Source: Symbiodinium natans
Taxonomy: Eukaryota; Sar; Dinophyceae; Suessiales; Symbiodiniaceae
DNA: 64,000 nucleotides
NCBI GenBank assembly: GCA_905221605.1
Contig: CAJNDS010001424.1
Span: 736,991 to 800,990, forward strand
Direction of reading: 5' to 3'
The first letter of the stretch is position 1. Every line of letters begins with the position of its first letter. Under the pieces are notes generated by a model. That model was not told the origin of the DNA, did not search any database, and saw only the letters and a list, made by a program, of their open reading frames with translations. The position numbers and the translations under genes are program-made. Positions 8,949-19,018 of the stretch are shown here, in pieces.

Positions 8949-11006
8949 GGGTTTAGGGTTTAGGGTTTAGGGTTTAGGGTGTAGGTGTAGGGTTTAGGGT
9001 TTCGTGGCAGGGGTAGAAGTAGGGTAACTATGGTTTTCACCTTATGTAATTTAGGGTGCTTGTAACCATTTATGAGCACAAAGTCACAGAGTTTTGAAGC
9101 CCTTTTTCGGGTCTTTCCTGTATTGTACACATCGTCGGAAAACTCCCTTCATGGCCTGTTGTAAAACTTTGGAATGAAAGCACAAACATGGCAAATTCCA
9201 TATAGGACGTTTCAACATGCCTAGCACTACCAGCTAGCCAGCCAGGTGAGCGCCAAAGGTTAGAAGCCCATTAAAGATAGCCTGCCAACCCCTACAAACT
9301 CTATAACCCCCATAAATACAGGTTCCATACACCCTCCAAGCCCTACAAACCCTATAAAGCCTAAATGCCAGGGGGGGGGAGTCGGGGGGTGGGGGTTGAG
9401 GGAAGGGGCGTGCTTAACCCCCTAAACCCTAAACCCGAAACCCTAACATGTCTCGACCTATGCCTGACTACAAACCAAGACAGCACCAGTCGTCCCATGC
9501 GCTACCCTTCAATTGAAGAAAATGGCTCCGTAAGGAACCTTGGGAGCCTCACCCTAAACGGGTTTAGGGTTTAGGGTTTAGGGTTTAGGGTTTAGGGTTC
9601 AGGGTTTAGGGTTTAGGGTTTAGGGTTTAGGGTTTAGGGTCCTGAACCCCAAAGAAGCTAGCTCTTCCTTTACTCGGTTTTTTGGGCTCCCCTGGAGGGT
9701 CTTTCGAAGGACTTCGGCGTGAGACACGCCGCCAACTTGCTGCACGCTTTCGCTCGCGTGGGGCCTGGACGGGCTGCTGACTGCCTGGGTTGCTGCGGCT
9801 TGGGGTTTAGGGTTTGAGGGTTGAGGGTTTAGGGCTTAGGGTTTAGGGTGTAGGGTTTAGCGTTTAGGGTTCAGGGTTTGGGGCTTGGGGCTTGGGGTTT
9901 GCGGTTTAGAGTTGAGGGTTTAACTTGAGTTTAACCGCAATACGGAAAGCATGCAGGCATACAGCTTACTCGATAGCAGGTGGTTGAGAAAGTCTAGCAA
10001 CTCTGCTTAGCCCTACACCTAGAGCCTTCTTTGGTTTGCAATGGTCTTATCTGGGGCAACAGTGAACATAGACAGGAGGCGTGACTCGAATGACTGGCAA
10101 GCTTCCAGCATTCCCAAACCCACCCGAGAACGCAGGCTCTGTCCCATCCCAGTAGGGTTTAGGGTTCAGGGGGAAAGCCTTCCAAATCAGCTGGGCACCC
10201 GCGAGGGCAAAGAGCATGAGTGAATGCCACCGCGCTTTAGTGACTGTATTGAGGGGCTTCCCAGACTCACTCAGTCTCTCTCTCTCTCTCCCTCTCTTTC
10301 TGTCTCTCTCTCTCTCTCTGGGTTGTGTGCTGCTCGTGACTTGCGTGACCTGCCGAAGCCTTGCTTGCCGTGTGCGGGTGTGAGAGTCGGAGCCCTACAA
10401 ACCCCAGCCTCAGTCAGCTAGACAGGCGTTTAAACGGACAAGCTGGAATGGGGGAACCTGTTGTAATCCCTATAAGGCCTTCATTCTCTCATTCCCTGCT
10501 AACCAACAGTCAGTAAACCTAAACCTGAGCCCTAAGCCCTAAGCCCGAAACCCTAAACCCTAAGCCTAAACCCTAAACCCTAAACCCTAAACCCTAAACC
10601 CTGAACCCTGAACCCTGAACCCTGAACCCTGAACCCTAAACCCTAAACCCTAAACCCTAAACCCAAACCAGGTGCCCAAGCGCCTCAGCCGCCAGAGCTG
10701 TTCCAGCGCCTTGCCCCGGACCAAGTGCTACAGGATCTCTGAGGTATGGTCAAGTCCATGGGTACTTGTGAGTTTAGGGTTTAGGGTTTGGGGGTAATGA
10801 TAAGTAGGGTTTTATGTGCCCCCAAATAAGGTCATGACCACAGGTCCCCCACTTAGAACCCTGCCTGAAGATCATTTTCGTCCAAATGCCCCCCAGCGCA
10901 AGCAATGCGTGCTTTGGTGAAACCTGCGTCCTGCGCCCAGTCTGCGACAATCTGTGAGCCGGCTAATGCTGCGGAGCTGACCAGCGTAGGCCAACAGAGG
11001 GTTTCG
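8949..11006. repeat. Mosaic of short unique islands and interstitial TTTAGGG / CCCTAAA tracts
   Basis: TTTAGGG tracts (with degenerate TTCAGGG, TTGGGG) occur at about 8949-9003, 9560-9641 and 9805-9915. The reverse orientation CCCTAAA is at about 10553-10665. The unique islands between them (for example 9004-9550, 9642-9800, 10000-10540 and 10670-10990) contain no ORF or motif I recognise. A CT microsatellite lies at about 10276-10320. TTTAGGG is the telomere repeat reported for dinoflagellates and many plants. Here it is internal, since genes lie on both sides. Confidence 0.85.
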
Positions 11007-11386
11007 GGTTTAGGGTTTAGGGATTGGGGTTTAGGGTTTAGGGTTTAGGGTTTAGGGTTTAGGGTTTAGGGTTTAGGGTTTAGGGTTTAGGGTTTAGGGT
11101 TTAGGGTTTAGGGTTTAGGGTTTAGGGTTTAGGGTTTAGGGGTTAGGGTTTAGGGTTTAGGGTTTTGGGTTTAGGGTTTAGGGTTTAGGGTTTAGGGTTT
11201 AGGGTTTAGGGTTTAGGGTTTAGGGTTTAGGGTTTAGGGTTTAGGGTTTAGGGTTTAGGGTTAGGGGTTAGGGTTTAGGGTTTAGGGTTTTGGGTTTAGG
11301 GTTTAGGGTTTAGGGTTTAGGGTTTAGGGTTTAGGGTTTAGGGTTTAGGGTTTAGGGTTTAGGGTTTAGGGTTTAGGGTTTAGGGA
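11007..11386 (+). repeat. Longest interstitial TTTAGGG tract
   Basis: About 54 head-to-tail TTTAGGG units with only a few variants (TTTTGGG, GGTTAGGG). The internal segment with the variants GGTTAGGG and TTTTGGG appears twice (near 11140-11167 and 11262-11293), which suggests internal duplication of a block rather than addition of single units. Confidence 0.95.
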
Positions 11387-12174
11387 GTTGCCTAGCGATC
11401 TTTTCATGTCTCAGGATGCTCAGGTTTTGGGTCTCAGATGTTTAATCTGAGTTTAATCTGGGTATTTCCCCAGAAAGGGCTACTTCTTTTCTACCCCAAA
11501 TAGAAAAGAATCCCCTGAAAGGGACCCCCCACCAATGGTTTAAGCTTAAACCCCAAACCCGAAGCCCGTTGGAGTTTGAGGTACATGCCTTGCTGTTATT
11601 GTCCGAGTTCTCGCAGGAGCATTGTGCGGAACCATTGTCTGTGGGCGCTCGTGTAAAACTTGGTTTAGCCCCTAAACCCTAAACCCTCAACCCTGAACCC
11701 CAAACCCTAAACCCGAAACCCGAAACCCGAAACCCCAAACCCTAAACCCTAAACCTAGCCTTCAGGAACGTAGTTGTTTCTGACGAAATCCGCCCCTCAG
11801 CATCTCATGCGGCTATGGCACACCAACTCCAGGAACAATGCCCGTGAGTCTTACTTAACCAGCCCTACTTCAGCCGCCCACAAACGGCCCTAACCCCTAA
11901 ACCCTAAACCCTAAACCCTAAACATGTCAGGCGCCGTCCATGCTGCTTTTGCCGCTGGAAAGGCAGCCAAAGACTCGCCCAAAGCGGCGAGGGCCCTGTT
12001 GCAGGCACGTCATGGCAGCTTGATTTTCTAGGTTTTTTGGACATGATTTATTTTCCTCATTTGGGTTTATAAGGGACCCTTTACATGATTTCAGAGAGTT
12101 TCAAGGCCAACCCAGTTTTTCAAGGCCTCGAGATGTATGCCAGCTTGCAAGTGCGGAAGCTTGTTCATGATTCA
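11387..12174. other. Unique island with scattered CCCTAAA tracts, no gene recognised
   Basis: Short CCCTAAA-type tracts lie at about 11670-11755 and 11890-11922. The rest shows no ORF of note, no RNA gene I can identify and no protein similarity. Confidence 0.6.
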
Positions 12175-12280
12175 CTACTATTTGCTTAAGAACCATGCAA
12201 AAAACTCAAAATAAGAATCCCTGTACTACCCTGATAAGGAAGAATATGTTTTTTGGGGGGGTTCTTAAGCAAAATAGTAG
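12175..12280. mobile_element. Small non-autonomous inverted-repeat transposon (MITE), about 106 bp
   Basis: The left end CTACTATTTGCTTAAGAACC is matched in inverted orientation by the right end (12260-12280), which differs by one inserted T. The flanking bases TTCA occur on both sides (12171-12174 and 12281-12284), consistent with a 4-bp target duplication. There is a run of G next to the right repeat (12255-12261). It has no coding capacity. The superfamily is not assignable from the sequence alone. Confidence 0.7.
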
Positions 12281-12284
12281 TTCA

Positions 12285-13227
12285 GCCGTGTGTGCAGGCG
12301 GTCGTCCGCCGCTACCTGGCACTCCTGCGCCAGAATCCAGATGTTCCTGCGAATCCGCACCATGTGTCATCCCTGGCATCGGTTGCCCTAAACCCCAGAC
12401 CCCAAACCCTAAATCCGGACGTTCGTGCGTTGAATAGAACTATATGAAGTCATCCTGGTATACCCTAACCGGCACATCTGTTTGTACTCCAGCTTGCCAT
12501 TGTATACTATCGGGGTCGGAGTCATTTCTAATCATATCCCTTATGGTCCGATTAAGTCATTATACTATAAGAACCTCCCAAAACCCTATTTTAACTATTC
12601 AGGTCCCTAGAGCAGCCCTAAACCCTAAACCCTAAACCCTCAAAGCCCTAAACCCTAAACTCCCTACACCCTAAACCCTACACCCTAAACCCTATTCTAA
12701 TTTTTCAGGCCCCTATATTCAGCACCTTCGCCTCTGCCCCAAGGTGGCTGTGTTCAGCCGAGCGCTTGTCGAGGCCTGGCTGCCAGAAAGCAATTGTCTG
12801 CTTCGATTTAGGGTTTAGGTTGAGGGTTTAGGGTTTAGGGTTAGGGTTTAGGGTTTGGGGTTTAGGGTTTAGGGTTTAGGTTTTAGGTTCGCAGACGGTT
12901 GTACAGAGTTGGGGTCGCACAAAGTCTTGACCGAAAGTTTGAGACGAATCGAATCGACCAAAAGTGTCTCTTTTGGAGCTTGGGCTCACGTTTTTTAGGA
13001 GAGGCCTGGGTGGGTGAAGTGTCGCGGGACTGTTCTGGCGCTGGACTACCCCACTGCAAGGGCAAGCAGAATGCAGCTCCGAGCTTTAGGGTTTCGAGTT
13101 TAGGGTTGAGGGTTTAGGGTTTAGGGTTTATAGGGTTTAGGGGCTTGTCCCACACCGGCACACGCAACTTGATCGCACGTAGTTCGCTCTGAAGTTCACA
13201 CTCGCACGATCTTATCTGCCTCCCGAG
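12285..13227. other. Intergenic mosaic upstream of aldolase copy 1 with CCCTAAA and TTTAGGG tracts
   Basis: CCCTAAA tracts at about 12615-12695 give way to TTTAGGG tracts at about 12807-12890 and 13086-13140, so the orientation flips within 120 bp. The islands between show no recognisable gene. Confidence 0.6.
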
Positions 13228-13239
13228 CCGTAGCCATTT
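13228..13239 (+). other. Relic of the dinoflagellate spliced leader upstream of aldolase copy 1
   Basis: CCGTAGCCATTT is identical to the first 12 bases of the conserved part of the dinoflagellate spliced leader (which starts CCGTAGCCATTTT and ends GGCTCAAG). It lies 47 bp upstream of the aldolase ATG, where a leader would sit in a mature mRNA. Genomic leader relics are known in dinoflagellates as traces of mRNAs copied back into the genome. Copies 2 and 3 carry a diverged version at the same place. Confidence 0.6.
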
Positions 13240-13274
13240 CTTCCAGTCATTTTTCGCCAAAGCAGTTTCCAGAC

Positions 13275-15074
13275 ATGTCCTTGGCTCCCATTGGTCTCCC
13301 AAACGTGCTGCCGGCAGATGTGTTGGCGGAGCTCAAGGAGACTGCTAAAATGCTCTGTGCGCCAGGCACGAGTCATCAACGAGAGGGAGAGAGCGAGAGG
13401 GAGAGCGACGACCACCTCGAAAGTAAGCAGCCGACTGTGTTGCATGAGAGCCATCATGTCCTCCATGTGCCTATGGTTCTTGAATATCAGTTGGTTACGA
13501 TCCTTTAGCTGCTTTATCTTGGCGGTTTTCTTAAATGGTTGACCAGATATACATGTGTCTCGTTGAACTGTCTTTGTGGGTCTTAAGACGGAGAACCCAA
13601 ACCCTAAAGCCTATAAGTTATACTTGGAGGTTCATGGGTACTTAAGTAGGGCCACATGTACCCTAAGTAAGGCGAAAAATGTAGCCACCCTCCTTAGCCT
13701 CCGACTGACAACGCCTACGATAACGAGGCAAAGGCTTCTTAGCAGCTGATGAAAGCGCTGGACCATGGCTTCGCGCAGGCCATGCAGAGGCAGCGAAGAT
13801 TCCGGACGCTTAGTCTTGGCAGTCAAGGCTTAGTATATTTCCAACAGGATAGGACCGGATAGCAGTTTATTCCAGCAGGCGAGGGTTTGCAGGAAGTGGT
13901 TTTGCAACTGGTGGCTTGCCGCCCCCAGCAAACAGGCCGCATGTGCATGCAGTGCTGTGAAAGTGCTGAGGACGTCATCGAGAACAGGGCTGCTTACCGA
14001 GCGATGTGCTTCTCCACGCCTGGCCTGAGCGAGCACATCAGCGGGGTCATTCTCCACTGGGAGACTCTCCTGCAGGATGATGCAAAGGGCAAGCCGATGG
14101 TGGAAATCATCAAAGAGAATGGCATGATTCCAGGCATCAAGGTGGACAAAGGCTACAACAAGAAGGGCATGTGGGGAACACCTGTTGGTCCGCTTGGCCA
14201 TCCGGAGGTTGCCACTGTTGGCTTAGACGACCTCCAGCAGAAGTGCGCGCAGGCGTATGCGAAGGGCGCCCGCTTTGCCAAATGGCGCAACGTCTTGCAA
14301 CTGGATCCATCCAAGGGAATGCCCACTGATCTATCCATTGCAGATACCGTTCACACCTTGGCACGCTATGCATCCATCTGCCAGAGCGAACGCTTGGTGC
14401 CCATCGTTGAGCCTGAGATCGTTCCTAATGGCGGCCCATGCTGGATTTAGTTGATTCTCAGTGTTTTGCAAGGATTGGCATTTCAGTGGAGAGGTTTTGT
14501 GTTTTACTGCCAAGATCACAGAAGCGAGGGTTCGATCGCATTCCAAGGCAATCATGACATCAACTACTGCGCGGAGATGACAAATAAAGTCTTGGCAGCA
14601 CAGTTCAAGGCTCTGGCCGATCACCACATCTTCTTGGAGGGCGCTGTGCTGAAGCCAAACATGGTCAAGAATGGCCTGGGCGGTCCGAAGGCAAGCGCCG
14701 AGACCATTGCGACCCTGACGTGCCAGACCTTGCTGCGCACAGTTCCGCCTTCTATGCCAGGCATTTTCTTCCTGTCCGGCGAGACAGCCTTGAATGAAGA
14801 CAACGAGGAAGAGGCCACCATCAATCTGAGCACCATGAACCGTCTCTTTGCGGGAAAGCTGCCTTGGCATTTGTCCTTCTCCTACGGCAAAGCCTTGCAG
14901 AAGACCTGCATTGTCACTTGGCTGGGAAAGACCGAGAACGAGGCTGCAGCCCAGAAGGCCCTCAAGGCACGCGCCAATGCAAACTCGGACGCGGTTTTCG
15001 GCAAGTACACGCCTGGCAGCTGCGCAAGTGTTGGCACCGATGGCAATGTGATGCAAGCGGCCGGTCCTTACTAA
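13275..15074 (+). CDS. Class I fructose-bisphosphate aldolase, copy 1 (four exons)
   Basis: Class I aldolase cleaves fructose 1,6-bisphosphate to dihydroxyacetone phosphate and glyceraldehyde 3-phosphate. No transit peptide is seen, so it is probably cytosolic. Exons: 13275-13365, 13728 to about 13754-13760, about 13936-14430, and 14548-15074. Introns 1 and 3 start GC and end AG in phase 1, which restores PGKGFLAADES and PNGNHDINYC. Exon 2 is a microexon of about 27-33 nt holding the catalytic Asp of ADES. Exon 3 has GIKVDKG, AKWR (substrate-binding Lys) and VPIVEPE. Exon 4 has the Schiff-base Lys in VLKPNMV and LSFSYGKALQ, and ends in the usual C-terminal Tyr (AGPY). The exon 2/3 junction is uncertain by a few residues. 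Total about 379-382 aa, slightly above the family's ~360. All exons are open, so the gene looks intact. Confidence 0.9.
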
Positions 15075-15420
15075 GCCCCAGGACCCAGTGAACAGCCAAA
15101 GGCCCACGGCCCTGAGTCTTGGCTTCTTGTTTTTGTGCCGCTGCACAGCGGCGAATTCGTTTCACAGCCGGGCGATTGTGCGGCCTAGCTGCCATGCTCT
15201 GTGCGGGGCGTGCCCTGAGATATTTCACGGGCCCACCTTGAGAGCATTGAGGGGTTGATGCATCCTGTTGCATGAGGGCGAGAGCCGGAGGCCACTCTTG
15301 GTGTTTCCGTTGGCCCTGAGAGATCGAGATCGTTTTGAGTCGTTGCCAAGAAGCGCCAAAAAGAAACGCCACATTTGAAGGCCTTCTTTGCGCGCCAGAA
15401 GGATGCATGAGAATTGCTTG
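15075..15420 (+). other. Conserved 3' flank of aldolase copy 1
   Basis: This stretch is shared with the sequence after copies 2 and 3 (56381-56735 and 59059-59390). The shared landmarks are AGCCAAA, the GATATTTCA(C/T)GGGCCCACC block and GAGGGGTTGATGCATCC. It is probably the 3' untranslated region plus flanking DNA carried along in the gene duplication. Confidence 0.7.
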
Positions 15421-16505
15421 GCGGCCAGCTCTGGGTTTAGGGGTTTAGGGGTTTAGAGTTGAGGGCCTAGGGTTTTTTAGGTTGTTTGATTGCTTTTTGG
15501 GTTCTAGGGCTCTTTAGGGTTCTTTAAAGAGTTTTTAGGGTTCTTTAGGGTTTTTAGAGGTTTTTAGGGTTTTTAGGGTTTTAGGGTTTTTTTTTGGTTT
15601 TGAGGGGCCCAAGTAGCGGCTGCAACTGCGGAGAGGCCGGACTTCACAGCGACCATGTGGTGGAGGCAATGGCGAGCGCGCTCGGAGCTCAAGGTGAATG
15701 CTTGAAGGTTCAAGGAGGGTTTGGGGTTTAGGGTTTAGGGGTTAGGGTTTAGGGTTTAGGGTTTAGGGTTTAGGGCTACTTGCAAGTAGGGTTATAAGTA
15801 CCCTAAGTAAGGTTATAAACAGAGTTACCCTACTTACAACCCCACCTAGAAGTACCCAGGAACCTCTACGTAGGGATGCAGTCAGGGCGCAAAAGTGGGC
15901 TTGCGATGTTAGGGGTACCTCATTGGGGTCCTTTCTACCAGGGAATCCTACTATTTGGGGTCTATTTTAGGGTGCCCCTCATTTTCGTAAGCCGCCAAGT
16001 CGAGTCTTTCTGCCAACTGGACATGTACAAGGTTTAGGGTTTAGGGTTTAGGGTTTAGGGTTTAGGGTTGCTGAAGCTGTCAAGCGCAGGTTTCCACCCG
16101 AGCCCAAGCCATGAGGCTCATCGGGTGTCCAGGACTGCCCGCTAGCATCCGCCACGTAGTGAAGACTATAGATCCTCTTAGGAATTCTTTGTACTGTTTT
16201 CTTATACAACCCGAGGGAATATTCAAAACGCATGATTCTAGAAATAAGTATTTTTCTTTATATACAACCCAAGGGAATATTAAACAAGCAGAATTCTTAT
16301 TAAGGTTTGTAGAAGAGACAGTCGCAGCTTCGGCAGCCCCAAGCGGTCGTGCACCCTGGGAGCTCAGGCTACTTCCAGAGGGCATCGGCCGTGACCTCAG
16401 ACTTTCACAAGGCCTAGGACCTTACGCCCCTTTTTGGAGGGTTTAGGGTTTATACAGGGTTAAGGGTTTTAGGCTAACTAGGACCCAGAAAGGCCCTGAT
16501 CCCCT
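15421..16505. other. Intergenic mosaic after aldolase copy 1
   Basis: Contains degenerate TTTAGGG and TTTTTAGGG runs (about 15434-15595, 15720-15775 and 16030-16070). An island at 16075-16170 resembles the 3' flank of aldolase copy 2 near 56780-56850 (shared GTCCAGGACTG(C/T)CC). Two imperfect direct copies of an AACCC(A/G)AGGGAATATT block lie near 16206 and 16265. No gene is recognised. Confidence 0.6.
15940..15990 (+). repeat. Interspersed repeat, related inversely to the end of the SDR gene
   Basis: About 50 bp (core TTTGGGGTCTATTTTAGGG) match, in inverse orientation, 62938-62988, with matches on both sides of the core. A dispersed short element is the simplest reading. Confidence 0.6.
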
Positions 16506-16519
16506 TTTTTTTTGTTGTT

Positions 16520-16550
<31 letters not shown>

Positions 16551-16551
16551 G
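16506..16551. repeat. Poly-T then poly-G homopolymer at the left edge of array 1
   Basis: A T-rich run (16506-16529) is followed by an uninterrupted G run (16530-16552) that abuts GTGGCTGAGCAAAATAGGG, the left terminal sequence also found at 24238 next to poly-C. The homopolymer boundary may be an assembly weak point. Confidence 0.7.
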
Positions 16552-16799
16552 GTGGCTGAGCAAAATAGGGTCTATTTAGAAGCTACCGCCTGGGATTATT
16601 AATCAATTTTAGCATATCCAAGACAACCCAGCTACTTCTCCAACAACGTCTCACGCATATGCGCACTTAGACAACTCATTTCGGACTGATAAATGTTTTG
16701 GCTCTTGCAATCTCAGACCCTAAGCCCGGAACCCTGACCACAAATTCGTACACTCTAAAACCCTACACAAGAAACTCTATACCGTATTTCCTAAACTCT

Positions 16800-17640
16800 A
16801 ACTCCTAAACCCAGAATCTAGAAAGAAAAGGAGGAAAAAGAAAGAATCATGTGCAGACGTTCCTGTGTTCCTATCTTCGGAGTTCTTCTATTCCTATCTC
16901 TGCTGATTTTTCAGAATGGAAGGAGGGCTTCATTTTCCCTCTCACTTTTCCTTTCACTTTTCTTTTCTCACTCCAAGCAGAAGGGAGAAGACAAGGGAGA
17001 GAGGTGAGAGATAGAGAGCCCCTTACAGCTCAATAAATAGAAAGGTGACAAAAATGGATGAAAAGATCGCCTGCTTTCATTTCTAAACGGCCTGTCCCCG
17101 CCTTCTTTTCTTTGCACAGTGCAGACATAAATAAACACGAAAGAAGAAAGAGGCCCTTTCCCTACTATTTCCTTCGCTATCCTGGAATCCTGGTTCGGAA
17201 AAGAAAGGAACAGCTACCAGCCCCCCTCCCGACTTTCATCTTTCCATTTCTTTTGTTTCGTCACGCTCAAACGGACAGAAGAAGGGCGGCCTCTAGTGTT
17301 TCCTCGCCTCCTTCTGCACTGTTATAACTTCCTTTCTTTTCTCTTCTGTTGCTTTGTGTGACAGGTGCGGGGGCATTTCTTTCACTTTTCCCATCGAAGA
17401 AAGGCTCCCTTCCTATCCGCATATTTTCTTTTCTCTTCCTTCCGAAAAAGACGAAAAGAGGCAGGGATAAACAGATTGAAAGAGGAGTCTCCTTTTGCTT
17501 TCCGACTACCTTCTCACCACAAAAAGGAACCCTTCTCTTTCTTCCCTTGACTTTCTTTTATCTTGTTTGCATTCTACGTTTCCCACTAAGAAAATGAGAC
17601 AATGATGAAGATAAGTGAAGAAAGATCACCTGCCTGCACG
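16800..17640 (-). repeat. Inverted head of array 1
   Basis: This stretch is the reverse complement of array sequence further right. For example 16860-17060 pairs with 20510-20700 (shared blocks around CTTGGAGTGAGAAAA and CCATTCTGAAAAATC), and 17180-17240 pairs with 20400-20480. With the hinge at 17641-17840 it forms a very large inverted repeat. The equivalent in array 2 is 24480-25290. Array 1 has about 25 extra bases near 17003-17030. Confidence 0.8.
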
Positions 17641-18768
17641 CAGGTTATCGGGAGCTTGTCTCGACCGGGCTGTCCCTCCTTTCCCCGCACGTCCCTTCGC
17701 TTGTCCCCATTGATCTCTCGCGTCTCTTCCCTTTGCACTCTCTCGCCTCTGGCCCGCCTTCCATGCTGAAAATGCTGAAGAGATACGAAAAGAATAGCTC
17801 ATGATTCTTTCTCATTTCTTCTTCTTTATCATTCCCATATGAGTAAAGAAGAAAGATTAGGAGAGAGAGCCCTGCGGCAATTCCTGTTTTGGGCGGAAGA
17901 AAAGAAACAAAGAGATAATAAGAGAGAAGAACGAATAAGCAGGTGCCGGGAACGAAGATGGAAACTGCTCCTTCACCCTGGTCTATCGCTTCCTTTTCGA
18001 ATTTTTTCGGAAGGAAGATCGAAGAAGATAGTGGGAAAAAAGGAGGGAAGTGCCCGTAGAAGGGAGAAAGTGAAAGGGATGCCCCCGCAACTTTCATATT
18101 TTGATAAGAATGCAAGCGCCAGCAGAGAAGAAAGGAAGAGAGAATGCAAGCGCCAGCAGAGAAGAAAGGAAGAGAGAATAACGAGGAAAGAGCGGAAACC
18201 GAGGAGATTAGGAGCCAGGTTTCCCTGATTGATTCTCGTCACTTTTCTCTGTTTTGGGAAGGTAAGGGCTTTATATCTCCCACCTCTCTCCCTTGTCTTT
18301 TTGGTTGGAGTGAGAAAATATAAAGAAAAGCGAAAGGAAAAGTGAGAGGGAGAAAGAAGCCATCCTTCCATTCTGAAAAATCTACAGATTTAGAGACAGG
18401 AATAGGGGACAATATGGAAATGATTCTTTCTTATTTCTTCACGTTGTCTCCTTTCCCTATATGACTCCCTTGCGATTTCCTTTTTGGTTGGAGTGAGAAG
18501 AGACAAAAGAAAAGTGAAAGGAAAAGTGAGAAGGAGAAAGGACGCAGAGATAGGAATAGAAAAACTCAGAAGAGACACAGTCTCAGACAAGATAATTTGC
18601 TGACTTGTGATTGCGTGGCTGCCTTGGCAAGAGTTGTTGCTGGAATGGCTTTTGGGAAGAAAGTCGGAGGTGCACTTTTCGATCCAGGCGTGTTTCGCGA
18701 GCCGCAGCTTCTGGCCTCCTCTTGCTTGGGCGTGGCCAAGCGCCAGGGAGCAGAAATGCTGCGTTTTT

Positions 18769-19018
18769 CAAGTTTCAAATTCGTTTCTGTAGTTTCAGAC
18801 TAGTTGCAATAGTTTCAAAATCCAGTTGCAAAATCGTTGTTAAGGGGAAACTGCGTTTTTCTACGCGCAATTGCAAAACATGCAGAAGTTCTGGTTTTCA
18901 ACAAGCGCGGACAGAAATTGCAGCTCCTCCTTAACAGCGATATTTCAACTGGATTTTGAAACTAGTTTGAAACTGACTTGAGACTAATTTGAAACTATGG
19001 AAACGATTTTGAAACTCG
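18769..19018. repeat. Long imperfect hairpin inside each array unit (seven copies)
   Basis: Left arm 18769-18880 and right arm 18889-19018 are inverted repeats along almost their whole length. Outer AGTTTCAAATTCGTTTC pairs with GAAACGATTTTGAAACT. CAAAATCCAGTTG pairs with CAACTGGATTTTG. The inner GTTGTTAAGG pairs with CCTTAACAGC. The loop is short. Other copies lie near 20998-21258, 23239-23488 (cut by the gap), 26389-26641, 28628-28881, 30872-31136 and 33175-33429. It could be an old fold-back element trapped in the unit before amplification. Confidence 0.75.

Noticed and set aside
8949-13140. A true chromosome end
   Set aside because: Tracts lie in both orientations with genes and unique sequence on both sides, so they are interstitial.
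14515-14550. tRNA-like T-loop (GGTTCGATC) at the end of aldolase intron 3
   Set aside because: No matching acceptor or D-arm or A-box upstream. It is conserved simply because it is the 3' end of the intron in all copies.
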